Positions 27,229 to 36,714 of a stretch of 64,000 nucleotides of DNA are shown here, one piece after another. Each line of letters opens with the position of its first letter. The stretch's first letter is position 1. Source of the DNA: Teredinibacter haidensis (lineage in GTDB: Bacteria; Pseudomonadota; Gammaproteobacteria; Pseudomonadales; Cellvibrionaceae); assembly GCF_014211975.1 (NCBI RefSeq), contig NZ_CP060084.1, forward strand, positions 248,001 to 312,000. Reading direction: 5' to 3'. A model generated the notes under the pieces. That model saw only the letters and a program-made list of their open reading frames with translations. It ran no database searches and was not told the origin of the DNA. Position numbers and translations under genes: made by a program.

Positions 27229-29679
27229 ATGGACAAAAAATTGTTGGCACCTGTTCTCAGCAATGACCATGAACAGGTTGCTGCAGATTTACATCGTCAT
27301 TTCAATTTTACATTAGGTCGTTTCGATACAGATGATATTAGCGGTTATATGATGACTGCTCTTGCCCTCACCGTTCGAGATCGTCTTATGGAACGCTGGC
27401 GTATTACAAAAGCGCACGAGCAGGGCGGAGAGCGCTTACGCAAGGTTTACTACTTGTCTCTGGAGTTTCTTCTTGGCCGGAGCTTGGGCAACGCCATCTT
27501 GAACCTTAATATGCAGGATTCCATTCGCCAGGCGTTGAGCGAATTTAGCGCGGTTCTGGAAGATATTGAAATGGAGGAAAAAGATGCTGGCCTAGGCAAT
27601 GGTGGATTAGGGCGATTAGCAGCCTGTTTTATGGATAGCTGCGCAACACTAGCACTACCGGTCATTGGCTACGGTATTCGCTACGAATACGGCATGTTTC
27701 AGCAAAGCTTTCATGAGGGGCGTCAGGTAGAGCAACCCGATCACTGGTTGATTGCGGGAAATCCCTGGGAAATCGAACGCACAGGGCATACGCGCCGAGT
27801 AAAGTTTTATGGCTACTCAGATTACTATCATAACGATGCAGGTAAGATGTGTGTGCGTTGGTCGAATACGCAGGATGTACTCGCAGTGCCCTATGATATG
27901 CCAATCCCTGGTTATAAAAACGATAAGGTCAACACTCTGAGGCTGTGGAAGGCAACAGCAACAGACGAATTTAATTTGCAGGAATTTAACGAGGGTGATT
28001 ACGCCGACGCCGTTGCCCAAAAAAATCTTGCAGAGCAAATTACAATGGTGCTCTATCCGAATGACTCCAGCGAAAATGGAAAAGAATTACGTTTGCGTCA
28101 GCAGTACTTTCTCGCGTCAGCAAGTTTGCAGGATGTTATTGCAGACTGGGTTCTGGAGAATGGCGAAAATTTCGAAGATTTTGCTAAATACAACTGCTTC
28201 CAGTTAAACGATACTCATCCAACTCTTGCTGTTGCCGAACTGATGCGCCTGTTGATGGATGACCATGGATTGACATGGGATGAGTCCTGGAAAATCACAA
28301 CAAACACCATGGCCTATACCAACCACACATTACTGCCGGAGGCGTTGGAGCGTTGGTCAGTAAAGTTACTTAGGGAGTTGTTGCCACGCCTATTGGATAT
28401 TATTTACGAAATCAATGCGCGCTTTTTGGCCGTGGTGGCTCATCGCTGGCCCGGTGATGTATCCCGCCAGCAGCGAATGTCGATCATAGAAGAGGGCGGC
28501 GAGCCGCAGGTGCGCATGGCCTATATGGCCATTGTCGGAAGTTTTTCTGTTAATGGTGTTGCTGCGTTGCATTCACACTTATTAACGACCGGCTTATTTA
28601 AAGATTTCTATGAATTGTGGCCAGAAAAATTTAACAATAAAACCAACGGTGTTACCCCTAGACGTTGGTTAGCCCACTGCAACCGCGGGCTGGGTGATCT
28701 ATTTACTGAATCCATTGGCCCGGGCTGGAAAACCAATCTTTCAGAATTGGAAAATATTCGCCCCCTTGCTAATGATGCTGAGTTTCGTAAACGTTGGCAG
28801 GAGGTTAAGCGACAAAATAAAGAGCGATTACTTAATCGCGTAAGTGATAAGTGTAATGTCGGATTTAGTTTGGACAGTATCTTTGATGTTCAGGTTAAAC
28901 GTATTCACGAATATAAGCGCCAATTGCTTAATATTTTACATGTTATTCATTTGTATGATCGAATAACGCGTGGTGATGGCGAAGGTATTGTGCCGCGTTC
29001 GGTACTGCTTGGGGGCAAGGCTGCTCCTGGCTACGCGCTGGCGAAACTGATCATAAAGTTGGCTAACAATGTTGCGCAGGTAGTGAATTCTGATAGCAGT
29101 GTCAGCCCTTACGTTAAATTGGCTTTTTTACCTAATTACCGCGTTAAATCTATGGAGATTATTTGTCCCGGAACAGACTTGTCCGAGCAAATATCTACGG
29201 CAGGGAAGGAAGCCTCCGGTACCGGTAATATGAAATTTATGATGAACGGTGCTCTAACGATAGGGACTTATGATGGTGCGAATATTGAAATATTGGATGC
29301 AGTGGGAAGTGAACATTTCTTTCTGTTTGGTTTGCGAGTTGAGGATGTAGCAGAATATCGTCTGCATAACAATCCAAATGAAATTATCGAACAAGATGAA
29401 GATTTAAAACGCGTTATGCGCTTGATTGAATGCGGTCATTTCAGTATGTTTGAGCCAGGGATTTTTGAGCCCATCATTCAATCTATTCGCAATCCAATGG
29501 ATCCTTGGATGGTAGCTGCAGACTTCCGCAGTTATGTGGATTCTCAAAAACTTGCTGCTGAAGTGTATAAGGATCAAGATCGCTGGTTGAAATCCAGCAT
29601 TTTAAATACGTCCGCAAGTGGTTATTTTTCAAGCGACCGTACGATTCAGGATTACGCCAGGGATATTTGGAAACTATAA
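27229..29679 (+). CDS. glgP: Glycogen/alpha-glucan phosphorylase
   Basis: This 816-residue GT35 enzyme cleaves terminal alpha-1,4 glucose with phosphate to give glucose 1-phosphate. The pyridoxal-phosphate motif EASGTGNMKFMMNGALTIGT contains the cofactor Lys. Other blocks are LGNGGLGRLAACFMDS near residue 120 and QVKRIHEYKRQLLN. The ATG at 27229 is chosen because GAAGGA precedes it. An in-frame TTG at 27211 is less likely. Confidence 0.96.
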   Translation: MDKKLLAPVLSNDHEQVAADLHRHFNFTLGRFDTDDISGYMMTALALTVRDRLMERWRITKAHEQGGERLRKVYYLSLEFLLGRSLGNAILNLNMQDSIRQALSEFSAVLEDIEMEEKDAGLGNGGLGRLAACFMDSCATLALPVIGYGIRYEYGMFQQSFHEGRQVEQPDHWLIAGNPWEIERTGHTRRVKFYGYSDYYHNDAGKMCVRWSNTQDVLAVPYDMPIPGYKNDKVNTLRLWKATATDEFNLQEFNEGDYADAVAQKNLAEQITMVLYPNDSSENGKELRLRQQYFLASASLQDVIADWVLENGENFEDFAKYNCFQLNDTHPTLAVAELMRLLMDDHGLTWDESWKITTNTMAYTNHTLLPEALERWSVKLLRELLPRLLDIIYEINARFLAVVAHRWPGDVSRQQRMSIIEEGGEPQVRMAYMAIVGSFSVNGVAALHSHLLTTGLFKDFYELWPEKFNNKTNGVTPRRWLAHCNRGLGDLFTESIGPGWKTNLSELENIRPLANDAEFRKRWQEVKRQNKERLLNRVSDKCNVGFSLDSIFDVQVKRIHEYKRQLLNILHVIHLYDRITRGDGEGIVPRSVLLGGKAAPGYALAKLIIKLANNVAQVVNSDSSVSPYVKLAFLPNYRVKSMEIICPGTDLSEQISTAGKEASGTGNMKFMMNGALTIGTYDGANIEILDAVGSEHFFLFGLRVEDVAEYRLHNNPNEIIEQDEDLKRVMRLIECGHFSMFEPGIFEPIIQSIRNPMDPWMVAADFRSYVDSQKLAAEVYKDQDRWLKSSILNTSASGYFSSDRTIQDYARDIWKL

Positions 29680-29769
29680 GAATGAAAGGCTGCCGGTAGT
29701 GAGTCTCTTTTAATGATGGTAGCCTCTTAGAGCTACCGCATTTTGAATCTGTATAACAGGAGGACGCTA

Positions 29770-31041
29770 ATGCTAGATCCGAACTCTCGCTACGTGAGTC
29801 GATTAACACGCGATACTATGGCACTTGTTTTGGCTGGTGGCCGGGGCAGTCGTTTACATGAACTAACAGATTGGCGAGCTAAGCCGGCACTGCATTTCGG
29901 GGGGAAATTTCGAATTATCGATTTCCCCTTATCGAATTGCGTCAATTCAGGCATTCGAAAAATTGGTGTGCTTACCCAATATAAGGCTCACTCGTTGATT
30001 CGTCACCTAGTACGTGGCTGGAGCCACTTTAAAAAGGAGTTGGGAGAATATGTTGAAATCCTTCCCGCTTCACAGCGCTACTCCCCCAACTGGTATCAGG
30101 GAACTGCCGATGCAATTTATCAAAACCTGGATATCATTATGGCCGAGGCTCCGAAGTATGTGATGGTGCTCTCGGGTGACCACGTGTACCAAATGGACTA
30201 TGGTTCCATGCTGGCATATCACGTTGAAAAGGGTGCAGATCTTACGGTTTCCTGTATTGAAGTGCCTATCGAAGAGGCCGCCGGTGCCTTTGGTGTGATG
30301 ACCGTAAACAAAGACAATAAAATTATACGCTTCGATGAAAAGCCTAAACATCCAACAGAGCTGGAGGACGAGCCGGGGATGACATTGGCATCTATGGGCA
30401 ATTATATTTTTAATACCGAGTTTTTGTTTGAACAGTTGCGACAGGATGCGGAAGACCCTGAATCCGATCACGATTTCGGCAACAATATTATCCCCAAAAT
30501 TATTAATACCAGTAATGTTCGAGCTTTTCGCTTTCGCGATCACGAAACGAATGTTGCTTCCTACTGGCGAGATGTGGGTACACTCGACGCTTTCTGGCAG
30601 GCCAATATGGAGCTAGTATCACCTTCGCCTGCACTTAATTTATATAACCACGATTGGCCTATCTGGACCTATCAAACGCATTTGCCTCCTGCTAAATTTG
30701 TGTTTAACGATGATGATCGACGAGGTCATGCCGTTGATTCTATGGTGTCTGGGGGGTGCGTTATCTCTGGGGGAAAAGTGGATAGATCGCTACTGTTTTC
30801 CGATGTACATGTTCACTCGTTTACGAATATTGAAGAGTCTGTGGTTCTGCCTGAAGTTGAAATACATCGCAACGCAAAAATTAAGAAAGCTATTATTGAC
30901 ACTGCCTGTGTTATTCCTGAAGGCATGGTGATCGGTCACGATCATGAACATGATACTGCCCGGGGTTTTCGTGTCAGTAAAAATGGCGTTGTTCTGGTAA
31001 CTCGTGAAATGCTCGGACAGCAAATTTTAGGCCCAGGTTAA
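29770..31041 (+). CDS. glgC: Glucose-1-phosphate adenylyltransferase (ADP-glucose pyrophosphorylase)
   Basis: This 423-residue enzyme makes ADP-glucose, the committed step of glycogen synthesis. The ATP-binding start LVLAGGRGSRLHELTDWRAKPALHFGGKFRIIDF (split here as LVLAGGRGSRL and KPALHFGGKFRIIDF) is intact, as are the substrate motif WYQGTADAIYQN and the catalytic-region SGDHVYQMDY. A left-handed beta-helix follows from about residue 290. The ATG at 29770 sits after a very strong AGGAGGA Shine-Dalgarno. Upstream in-frame starts are rejected. The 90-bp gap from glgP makes it the loosest junction in the first five genes. Confidence 0.97.
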   Translation: MLDPNSRYVSRLTRDTMALVLAGGRGSRLHELTDWRAKPALHFGGKFRIIDFPLSNCVNSGIRKIGVLTQYKAHSLIRHLVRGWSHFKKELGEYVEILPASQRYSPNWYQGTADAIYQNLDIIMAEAPKYVMVLSGDHVYQMDYGSMLAYHVEKGADLTVSCIEVPIEEAAGAFGVMTVNKDNKIIRFDEKPKHPTELEDEPGMTLASMGNYIFNTEFLFEQLRQDAEDPESDHDFGNNIIPKIINTSNVRAFRFRDHETNVASYWRDVGTLDAFWQANMELVSPSPALNLYNHDWPIWTYQTHLPPAKFVFNDDDRRGHAVDSMVSGGCVISGGKVDRSLLFSDVHVHSFTNIEESVVLPEVEIHRNAKIKKAIIDTACVIPEGMVIGHDHEHDTARGFRVSKNGVVLVTREMLGQQILGPG

Positions 31042-31065
31042 TTTAACTGTTAGAAAAATAATAGA

Positions 31066-32619
31066 ATGAGTGATCGCAAACGTATTTTAATGGTAGCAGC
31101 CGAGAATGATTCCCTTCCTGGTGTAAAAGTCGGTGGAGTAGCAGATGTTATTCGCGATTTACCCCCGGCACTGGTAGCGCTCGATCTAACCGTCGATGTT
31201 GTTGTGCCGTCATATGGTTTTCTGGCTCGCTTACCTGAGCAAGATAATATAGCAGAGATTGAGGTTGCCTTTTCTGGAAGCATTCACCGTGTGAACCTGT
31301 TTCGACAGCAGCGAACTAACGGTGGTGCAGTAAATTATATTTTGCACCATCCGGCGTTTGCTCCACAGGGTGAAGCGGTTTATTGCAACGACGCCGAACA
31401 TCCTTTTGCAACCGATGCGACTAAATTTTCTTTCTTTTGCGCCTCAGTAGCCAGAGCGTTGATTGAAGGTCATTTGCCGTGGCCAAATATTTTGCATTGT
31501 CATGATTGGCATACGGCTTTTTTATTGATTTTAATTAGGTTTTCACCTGCCTTTTCACGTTTGCAGAGTATTAATACCGTCTACACCATTCATAATCTGG
31601 CAATGCAGGGGGTTCGACCTTTTAAAGGTGATGATTCAGCATTTGAAAACTGGTACCCGGATATGCATTACGACGGCCAGGCCATTTGCGATCTTGCAAA
31701 TCCGCATTGTGTAAATCCCATGCGTGCCGCCATCAATCTTGCAGATAAAGTTCATACCGTTTCCCCAGCCTATGCCGAGGAAATTCTGCAACCCAGTAAT
31801 ACATTGAATGGTATTTATGGTGGGGAAGGTTTGGAAAATGATCTTTATCGGCGTTATCTGCAGGGGAGCTTGATTGGTATTATCAACGGATGTGAGTACC
31901 CCAAGAACGCGCGTTATGCCTCACCGGCCAAGAAAAAAGTGATCGCCACAGCGCAGGAAGATTTGATTGCCTGGGCTAGTCACAAAGCGGAATTAGGTGG
32001 CGCACATTTCGTGGCAGATAAGCGTTTGCATCACTGGTCGCAGAAAAAATCTAGAGGATTTGTTGTAACATCTGTTGGGCGTATTACAGAGCAGAAAGCG
32101 AAATTGCTATCCACTTTTGTTAGCAATGGAAAAACAGCACTGGAAACAATGTTGGATAAGCTGGATGACAAAGACCAATTTATATTGCTGGGTAGTGGAG
32201 ATAAAAATTACGAAGATTTTCTATTGCGTGTCAGTGGGAAGTACACTAACTTTGTTTTTCTGAATGGCTACTCACATGAGTTATCTCTAAATCTCTATCG
32301 TTACGGTGACTTGTTTTTAATGCCCAGTTCTTTTGAACCCTGTGGCATTAGCCAAATGCTGGCCATGCGCGCTGGTCAACCCTGCCTTGTTAATATGGTG
32401 GGCGGGTTAAAGGATACCGTTACCCACAATCAAACTGGGTTCTGTTTTTCTGGTGATTCAGCAGGGCAGCAGGCGCAAGCCATGGTAGAAGAGTTTGTAC
32501 GGTTACGTAATTTATTCGAACAAGAGCCTGATCAGTGGAAGAAAATTTCGCAGGCGGCAAGTGAGGTGCGTTTTACCTGGCAGAAAAGTGCAGAAACGTA
32601 TATTTCAGCACTTTATTAG
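31066..32619 (+). CDS. glgA: Glycogen synthase (GT5)
   Basis: At 517 residues it is about 40 longer than E. coli GlgA (477). It transfers glucose from ADP-glucose to the growing chain. The N-terminal ADP-glucose motif is KVGGVADV where most bacterial GlgA have KTGGLADV. The GT5 retaining-enzyme motif FEPCGISQMLAMRAGQP near the C-terminus is intact, as are LHCHDWHTAFL and YTIHNLAMQG. It is the last gene of the glycogen cluster and is convergent with uvrA. Confidence 0.93.
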   Translation: MSDRKRILMVAAENDSLPGVKVGGVADVIRDLPPALVALDLTVDVVVPSYGFLARLPEQDNIAEIEVAFSGSIHRVNLFRQQRTNGGAVNYILHHPAFAPQGEAVYCNDAEHPFATDATKFSFFCASVARALIEGHLPWPNILHCHDWHTAFLLILIRFSPAFSRLQSINTVYTIHNLAMQGVRPFKGDDSAFENWYPDMHYDGQAICDLANPHCVNPMRAAINLADKVHTVSPAYAEEILQPSNTLNGIYGGEGLENDLYRRYLQGSLIGIINGCEYPKNARYASPAKKKVIATAQEDLIAWASHKAELGGAHFVADKRLHHWSQKKSRGFVVTSVGRITEQKAKLLSTFVSNGKTALETMLDKLDDKDQFILLGSGDKNYEDFLLRVSGKYTNFVFLNGYSHELSLNLYRYGDLFLMPSSFEPCGISQMLAMRAGQPCLVNMVGGLKDTVTHNQTGFCFSGDSAGQQAQAMVEEFVRLRNLFEQEPDQWKKISQAASEVRFTWQKSAETYISALY

Positions 32620-32774
32620 TTGCTTGGTTATAAAGCGGTTTTTTGTTGACTAGATAAACTCCAAATATGTTCTGGTCTCCTGGCTTTTCCAATATTAAGG
32701 CATCTTTTGCAGAAATGCGTATAAGCGGTGATGGAAAATGCCTGGAGACCCGAAAGGGCGAGTCCGGATTTTGA

Positions 32775-35603
32775 TCAGGGGTTTCCTAGCATGGTCTTTA
32801 AAAAAAATCCCGTGTGAGATTTCTTGCTACGGGCGACTTTTTCCGGAGTTCCTTCCGCGACTATCTGCCCGCCGCCGCTACCACCTTCTGGCCCTAAATC
32901 CACAATCCAGTCTGCGGTTTTAATGACATCCAGATTGTGTTCGATAACGACAATTGTATTCCCGTGGTCGCGCAAGCGGTGCAATACGTTTAGCAGTTGT
33001 TGAATATCGTGAAAATGTAGACCCGTCGTGGGTTCATCAAGAATATAGAGTGTTTTCCCTGTATCACGTTTGGATAGCTCTCGGCTGAGTTTTACGCGTT
33101 GCGCTTCTCCTCCGGACAGGGTTGTTGCCGCCTGCCCTAAGCGAATATAGGAAAGCCCCACATCTATAAGGGTTTGAAGTTTTTTTGCGATAGAGGGTAT
33201 CGCATCGAAAAACTCGCGGGCATCTTCAACGGTCATCTCTAAGCATTCATGGATGCTTTTGCCCTTGTATTTGATTTCCAGTGTTTCGCGATTGTATCGT
33301 TTGCCTTTACACACGTCGCAAGGAACGTATACATCGGGTAAAAAGTGCATTTCCACTTTAACAACACCGTCACCTTGGCAAGCTTCGCAACGTCCGCCCT
33401 TTACATTAAAGCTAAAACGACCCGGTTTGTATCCTCTGGAGCGAGCTTCCTGGGTGCCGGAAAATATATCGCGAATGGGTGTGAAAATTCCCGTGTAGGT
33501 CGCAGGGTTTGAGCGTGGCGTTCTACCGATGGGGCTTTGGTCAATATCGACACATTTATCCAATAGATCCAGACCTTCAACCGCTTCGTATTTTGCTGCC
33601 GTCAGTGTTGTGGCACCATTTAAGGCGGTGGCTGCTAAAGGGTAAAGGGTTGCGTTTATCAGCGTAGATTTTCCCGAACCGGAAACCCCTGTTATGCACG
33701 TCATTAATCCAATTGGAATTTGAAGATTAACATTCTTCAGATTGTTGCCACAGGCACCCGTCAGTAACAATTGTTTTTCCGGTTCGGCTTTATGTCGAAC
33801 TGTGGGAATTTCAATTTTTTTACGGCCAGATAAATAGTCTGCCGTAGTGGATGTTTTAGATTTGATAAATTGTTTGTATGTACCTGAGGCAACTACTTCT
33901 CCGCCGTGAACGCCCGCTCCCGGTCCGATATCCACAATATAATCGGCGGTGCGAATAGCGTCTTCATCATGCTCTACCACAATAACGGTATTACCTAAAT
34001 CTCTTAGATGAGTGAGCGTGCGCAATAGCCGGTCATTGTCGCGCTGATGTAAACCGATCGATGGTTCATCGAGTATATACATTACTCCCACCAGTCCTGC
34101 TCCAATCTGGCTGGCAAGGCGAATACGTTGTGCTTCTCCACCGGAAAGCGTTTCTGCGCTGCGGTTTAGGGAAAGATAGTTCAATCCTACATCCACTAAA
34201 AAGCGAAAGCGGTCGCGCAGTTCTTTTAGTATTTTGTCGGCAATTTCATGGCGCGCACCAGTAAACTCTAGTTGCTGAAAATAGTCGTAGGCTTCTCCAA
34301 CGGGGAACTCGGTGATGTCTGGTAGGGTTTTATTGTCGATAAAGACATGGCGTGCATCTTTATTAAGACGAGTGCCTCCACAGTCTGGGCACTTCATAAT
34401 GGACAAATACTTAGACAATTCATCACGCACAGAGTTTGAGTCGGTATCGCGGTAGCGTCGATCTAAGTTGGGGATCACTCCTTCAAAAGCATGGTTGCGA
34501 TTGTAGGTGTCGCCACGATCGTTCACGTAGCTGAAATCGATTTGTTCGCCTTTTGAGCCGTACAAAATGATCTCCCGGTATTTTTTAGCCAACCGCTTCC
34601 AGGGTTTGTCTACATCGAAACCAAAGTGGGCGGCGAGGGACGTCAACATATGGAAATAGTACAGGTTACGCTTATCCCAACCGCGAATGGCGCCTTCAGA
34701 AAGTGAGGATTCCGGGTATTGAACCAATTTGTCTTCGGAAAAAAATTGTTTCACGCCCAAACCGTCGCAACCTGAACAGGCTCCAGCCGGGTTGTTGAAG
34801 GAGAACAGGCGGGGTTCCAATTCAGCAAGGGAGTAGTCGCAAACAGGGCAGGAGTGCTTGGCCGAAAAAACCATATCCGCTTTTTTGCCGTCCATATCGG
34901 CCACAATGGCGATGCCGTCGGAAAGGTTAATCGCGGTTTCGAACGATTCAGCTACACGAATTTGTATATCGTCGCGAATTTTAAAACGGTCAACAACAAC
35001 TTCAATCGTGTGCTTTTTCCGTTTGTCCAGATCAGGTGTATCGTCTAGGTCGACCACCAGCCCGTCAATGCGCGCGCGAATGAAACCATCGCGGCGCAGG
35101 CTTTCAAAGATATGTAAATGCTCACCCTTGCGATCCCGAATAATGGGAGCCAGGAGCATTGTCTTGCTGCCTTCAGGTAGCGTTAAAACTTGATCCACCA
35201 TCTCGGAAACGGTTTGTGCGGCTAGGGGTTCGTCGTGTTCGGGGCAGCGTGGCTCTCCGACCCGAGCGAAAAGCAGGCGCAGGTAATCGTAGATTTCCGT
35301 GATTGTCCCTACCGTAGAGCGAGGGTTGTGAGAAGTGGATTTTTGCTCGATTGATATGGCGGGGCTTAGGCCTTCAATGTGATCGACATCGGGCTTTTCC
35401 ATCATCGACAGGAACTGGCGAGCATAGGTGGAAAGAGATTCCACATAGCGGCGCTGACCTTCGGCGTAAAGTGTATCGAATGCGAGGGATGATTTGCCAG
35501 AACCGGAAAGGCCTGTAATCACAATCAACTTATTGCGAGGCAGATCGATATCGATGTTTTTCAGGTTATGGGTGCGCGCACCACGTACGACGATAGTATC
35601 CAC
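32775..35603 (-). CDS. uvrA: Excinuclease ABC subunit A
   Basis: At 942 residues it is standard UvrA length. It scans DNA for lesions in nucleotide excision repair with UvrB. Two ABC ATPase modules are present: Walker A GLSGSGKSSLAF near residue 31 and GVSGSGKSTLIN near 640, and two LSGGEAQR signatures. Zinc fingers lie at CPVCDYSLAEL...CSGCDGLG and CEACQGDG...CDVCKGKRY. A TATAAT -10 element (35637-35642 on this strand) lies about 35 bp upstream. No LexA box was recognised. It neighbours MFS and ssb, a common gammaproteobacterial order. Confidence 0.97.
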   Translation of the reverse strand: MDTIVVRGARTHNLKNIDIDLPRNKLIVITGLSGSGKSSLAFDTLYAEGQRRYVESLSTYARQFLSMMEKPDVDHIEGLSPAISIEQKSTSHNPRSTVGTITEIYDYLRLLFARVGEPRCPEHDEPLAAQTVSEMVDQVLTLPEGSKTMLLAPIIRDRKGEHLHIFESLRRDGFIRARIDGLVVDLDDTPDLDKRKKHTIEVVVDRFKIRDDIQIRVAESFETAINLSDGIAIVADMDGKKADMVFSAKHSCPVCDYSLAELEPRLFSFNNPAGACSGCDGLGVKQFFSEDKLVQYPESSLSEGAIRGWDKRNLYYFHMLTSLAAHFGFDVDKPWKRLAKKYREIILYGSKGEQIDFSYVNDRGDTYNRNHAFEGVIPNLDRRYRDTDSNSVRDELSKYLSIMKCPDCGGTRLNKDARHVFIDNKTLPDITEFPVGEAYDYFQQLEFTGARHEIADKILKELRDRFRFLVDVGLNYLSLNRSAETLSGGEAQRIRLASQIGAGLVGVMYILDEPSIGLHQRDNDRLLRTLTHLRDLGNTVIVVEHDEDAIRTADYIVDIGPGAGVHGGEVVASGTYKQFIKSKTSTTADYLSGRKKIEIPTVRHKAEPEKQLLLTGACGNNLKNVNLQIPIGLMTCITGVSGSGKSTLINATLYPLAATALNGATTLTAAKYEAVEGLDLLDKCVDIDQSPIGRTPRSNPATYTGIFTPIRDIFSGTQEARSRGYKPGRFSFNVKGGRCEACQGDGVVKVEMHFLPDVYVPCDVCKGKRYNRETLEIKYKGKSIHECLEMTVEDAREFFDAIPSIAKKLQTLIDVGLSYIRLGQAATTLSGGEAQRVKLSRELSKRDTGKTLYILDEPTTGLHFHDIQQLLNVLHRLRDHGNTIVVIEHNLDVIKTADWIVDLGPEGGSGGGQIVAEGTPEKVARSKKSHTGFFLKTMLGNP

Positions 35604-35685
35604 TGAATTTGAGTCCTAAAGGAAAGCGAACGCGAAATTATACGCGTTTAAGAGATGAATATTTACTTGCTTAAAGCAATAGGTA

Positions 35686-35720
35686 AGAAAAAACCCGGTT
35701 GGAAATCCGAACCGGGTTTT
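35686..35720 (-). terminator. Terminator of the CsgD/VpsT-like regulator gene
   Basis: AAAACCCGGTT and AACCGGGTTTT flank a short loop (35690-35720). Read on the minus strand the stem runs into six Ts. It is 23 bp after the stop of the gene at 35744. Confidence 0.85.
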
Positions 35721-35743
35721 ATATGTCGCTTTTTGTGGGGCGA

Positions 35744-36406
35744 TTAGTTTTCCAGGTCGTCCATATCGCGAACCCAGTTGCTCGCTTCTAGGCGGTTACG
35801 TACACCGATTTTCTTGTAGACATTATATAAGTGGCTTTTTACAGTGTGTTCGCTCACCGAAAGAGCTTCGGAAATATCCGCATTGGTGGCGCCGTCTTTA
35901 ATGAGTTTAAGAATTTGCTTTTCACGCTTGGTCAATTTGACATTAGGGCGCTTGATGTTCGAGGGGGCCTTCCTGTTTTTATCCAGGAATGTATGCAATA
36001 GCCGTCTTGGTACCCAGAAGTCACCTTCGAGAAGACTCTTTAAGCCGCGGATAAGTTGTTCTTGTTCTGAATCGACGTAGAAAAGGCCGGAAACACAAGG
36101 CCAATCCAAGAGAGTTTCTTGCGTACTCTCGTACTCAGCATTTAATAAAGCCGCGTTAACGTTTCCAAAGGAGTCTTGAATCTTGCGTACGTAATCGCTC
36201 AGGGTTTCAATATCTTGTCCGTTGCAATCGATAAGCAGCACGTTAGTTGTACTGGGAACCGTTTCCAGTTCTCGGTGAACGCTGCAGTCAAGAGCCAATT
36301 CCTCACCAATCAGCTTGGCCAGTAGCCCTGTTTGTAGGCTGCTGTTAGCCGAAAAGAGAACAATATGCTTAGCTTGTTCCGTGGTGTCTGATTCTAATAT
36401 AGACAC
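35744..36406 (-). CDS. LuxR-type transcription regulator of the CsgD/VpsT family
   Basis: This 220-residue regulator has a receiver-like N-terminal domain and a LuxR HTH from about residue 155 (LTKREKQILKLIKDGATNADISEALSVSEHTVK, split here as LTKREKQILKLIKDG and SVSEHTVKSHLYNVYKK). Across its length it follows E. coli CsgD, with the shared segment ALLNAEYES...WPCVSGLFYVDSEQEQLIRGL. At residues 131-134 it reads WVPR, where c-di-GMP-binding VpsT has W[F/L/M][T/S]R. The Trp and Arg are kept, the middle two differ. A role in biofilm matrix control is therefore plausible. It is divergent from the MFS gene and has its own terminator. Confidence 0.8.
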   Translation of the reverse strand: MSILESDTTEQAKHIVLFSANSSLQTGLLAKLIGEELALDCSVHRELETVPSTTNVLLIDCNGQDIETLSDYVRKIQDSFGNVNAALLNAEYESTQETLLDWPCVSGLFYVDSEQEQLIRGLKSLLEGDFWVPRRLLHTFLDKNRKAPSNIKRPNVKLTKREKQILKLIKDGATNADISEALSVSEHTVKSHLYNVYKKIGVRNRLEASNWVRDMDDLEN

Positions 36407-36714
36407 ATGATTACCTGATTTGGTTATTCGTACATCCTTTGCTTTTAGGCTAAAGAGGTACGAGTTGATTTATTGTTGTTATCTTCCCTGGTTATGGGGA
36501 ATCACGGGTCATTGTACCCCATATTTTCTGGTTGCAGTACCAAAAAGACTTATTATATTCGCGCCAAGGAGATAGAAAGTTCATTCTTAAGTGCTGGAAT
36601 TGAGCACCATACTTGCCCGTAAATAGAGGCTTTGCTGGTGGTATGGTACGTCCTCGACGAGGTGCGGGTTTATACGGGCTGTAAAATATGAACTCGAAAA
36701 AGGGAAGCGGTGTT
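36407..36714. other. Divergent promoter region between the CsgD/VpsT-like gene and the MFS gene
   Basis: This 308-bp region is without a gene. It must carry promoters for both directions. It is AT-rich close to the regulator. No promoter matched well enough to name, and no clear inverted repeat was found. Confidence 0.5.

Noticed and set aside
35604..35743. LexA (SOS) box before uvrA
   Set aside because: No CTGT-N8-ACAG match was seen. Only a TATAAT -10 element and a TTGCTTAAAGCAA palindrome of unknown meaning are present.
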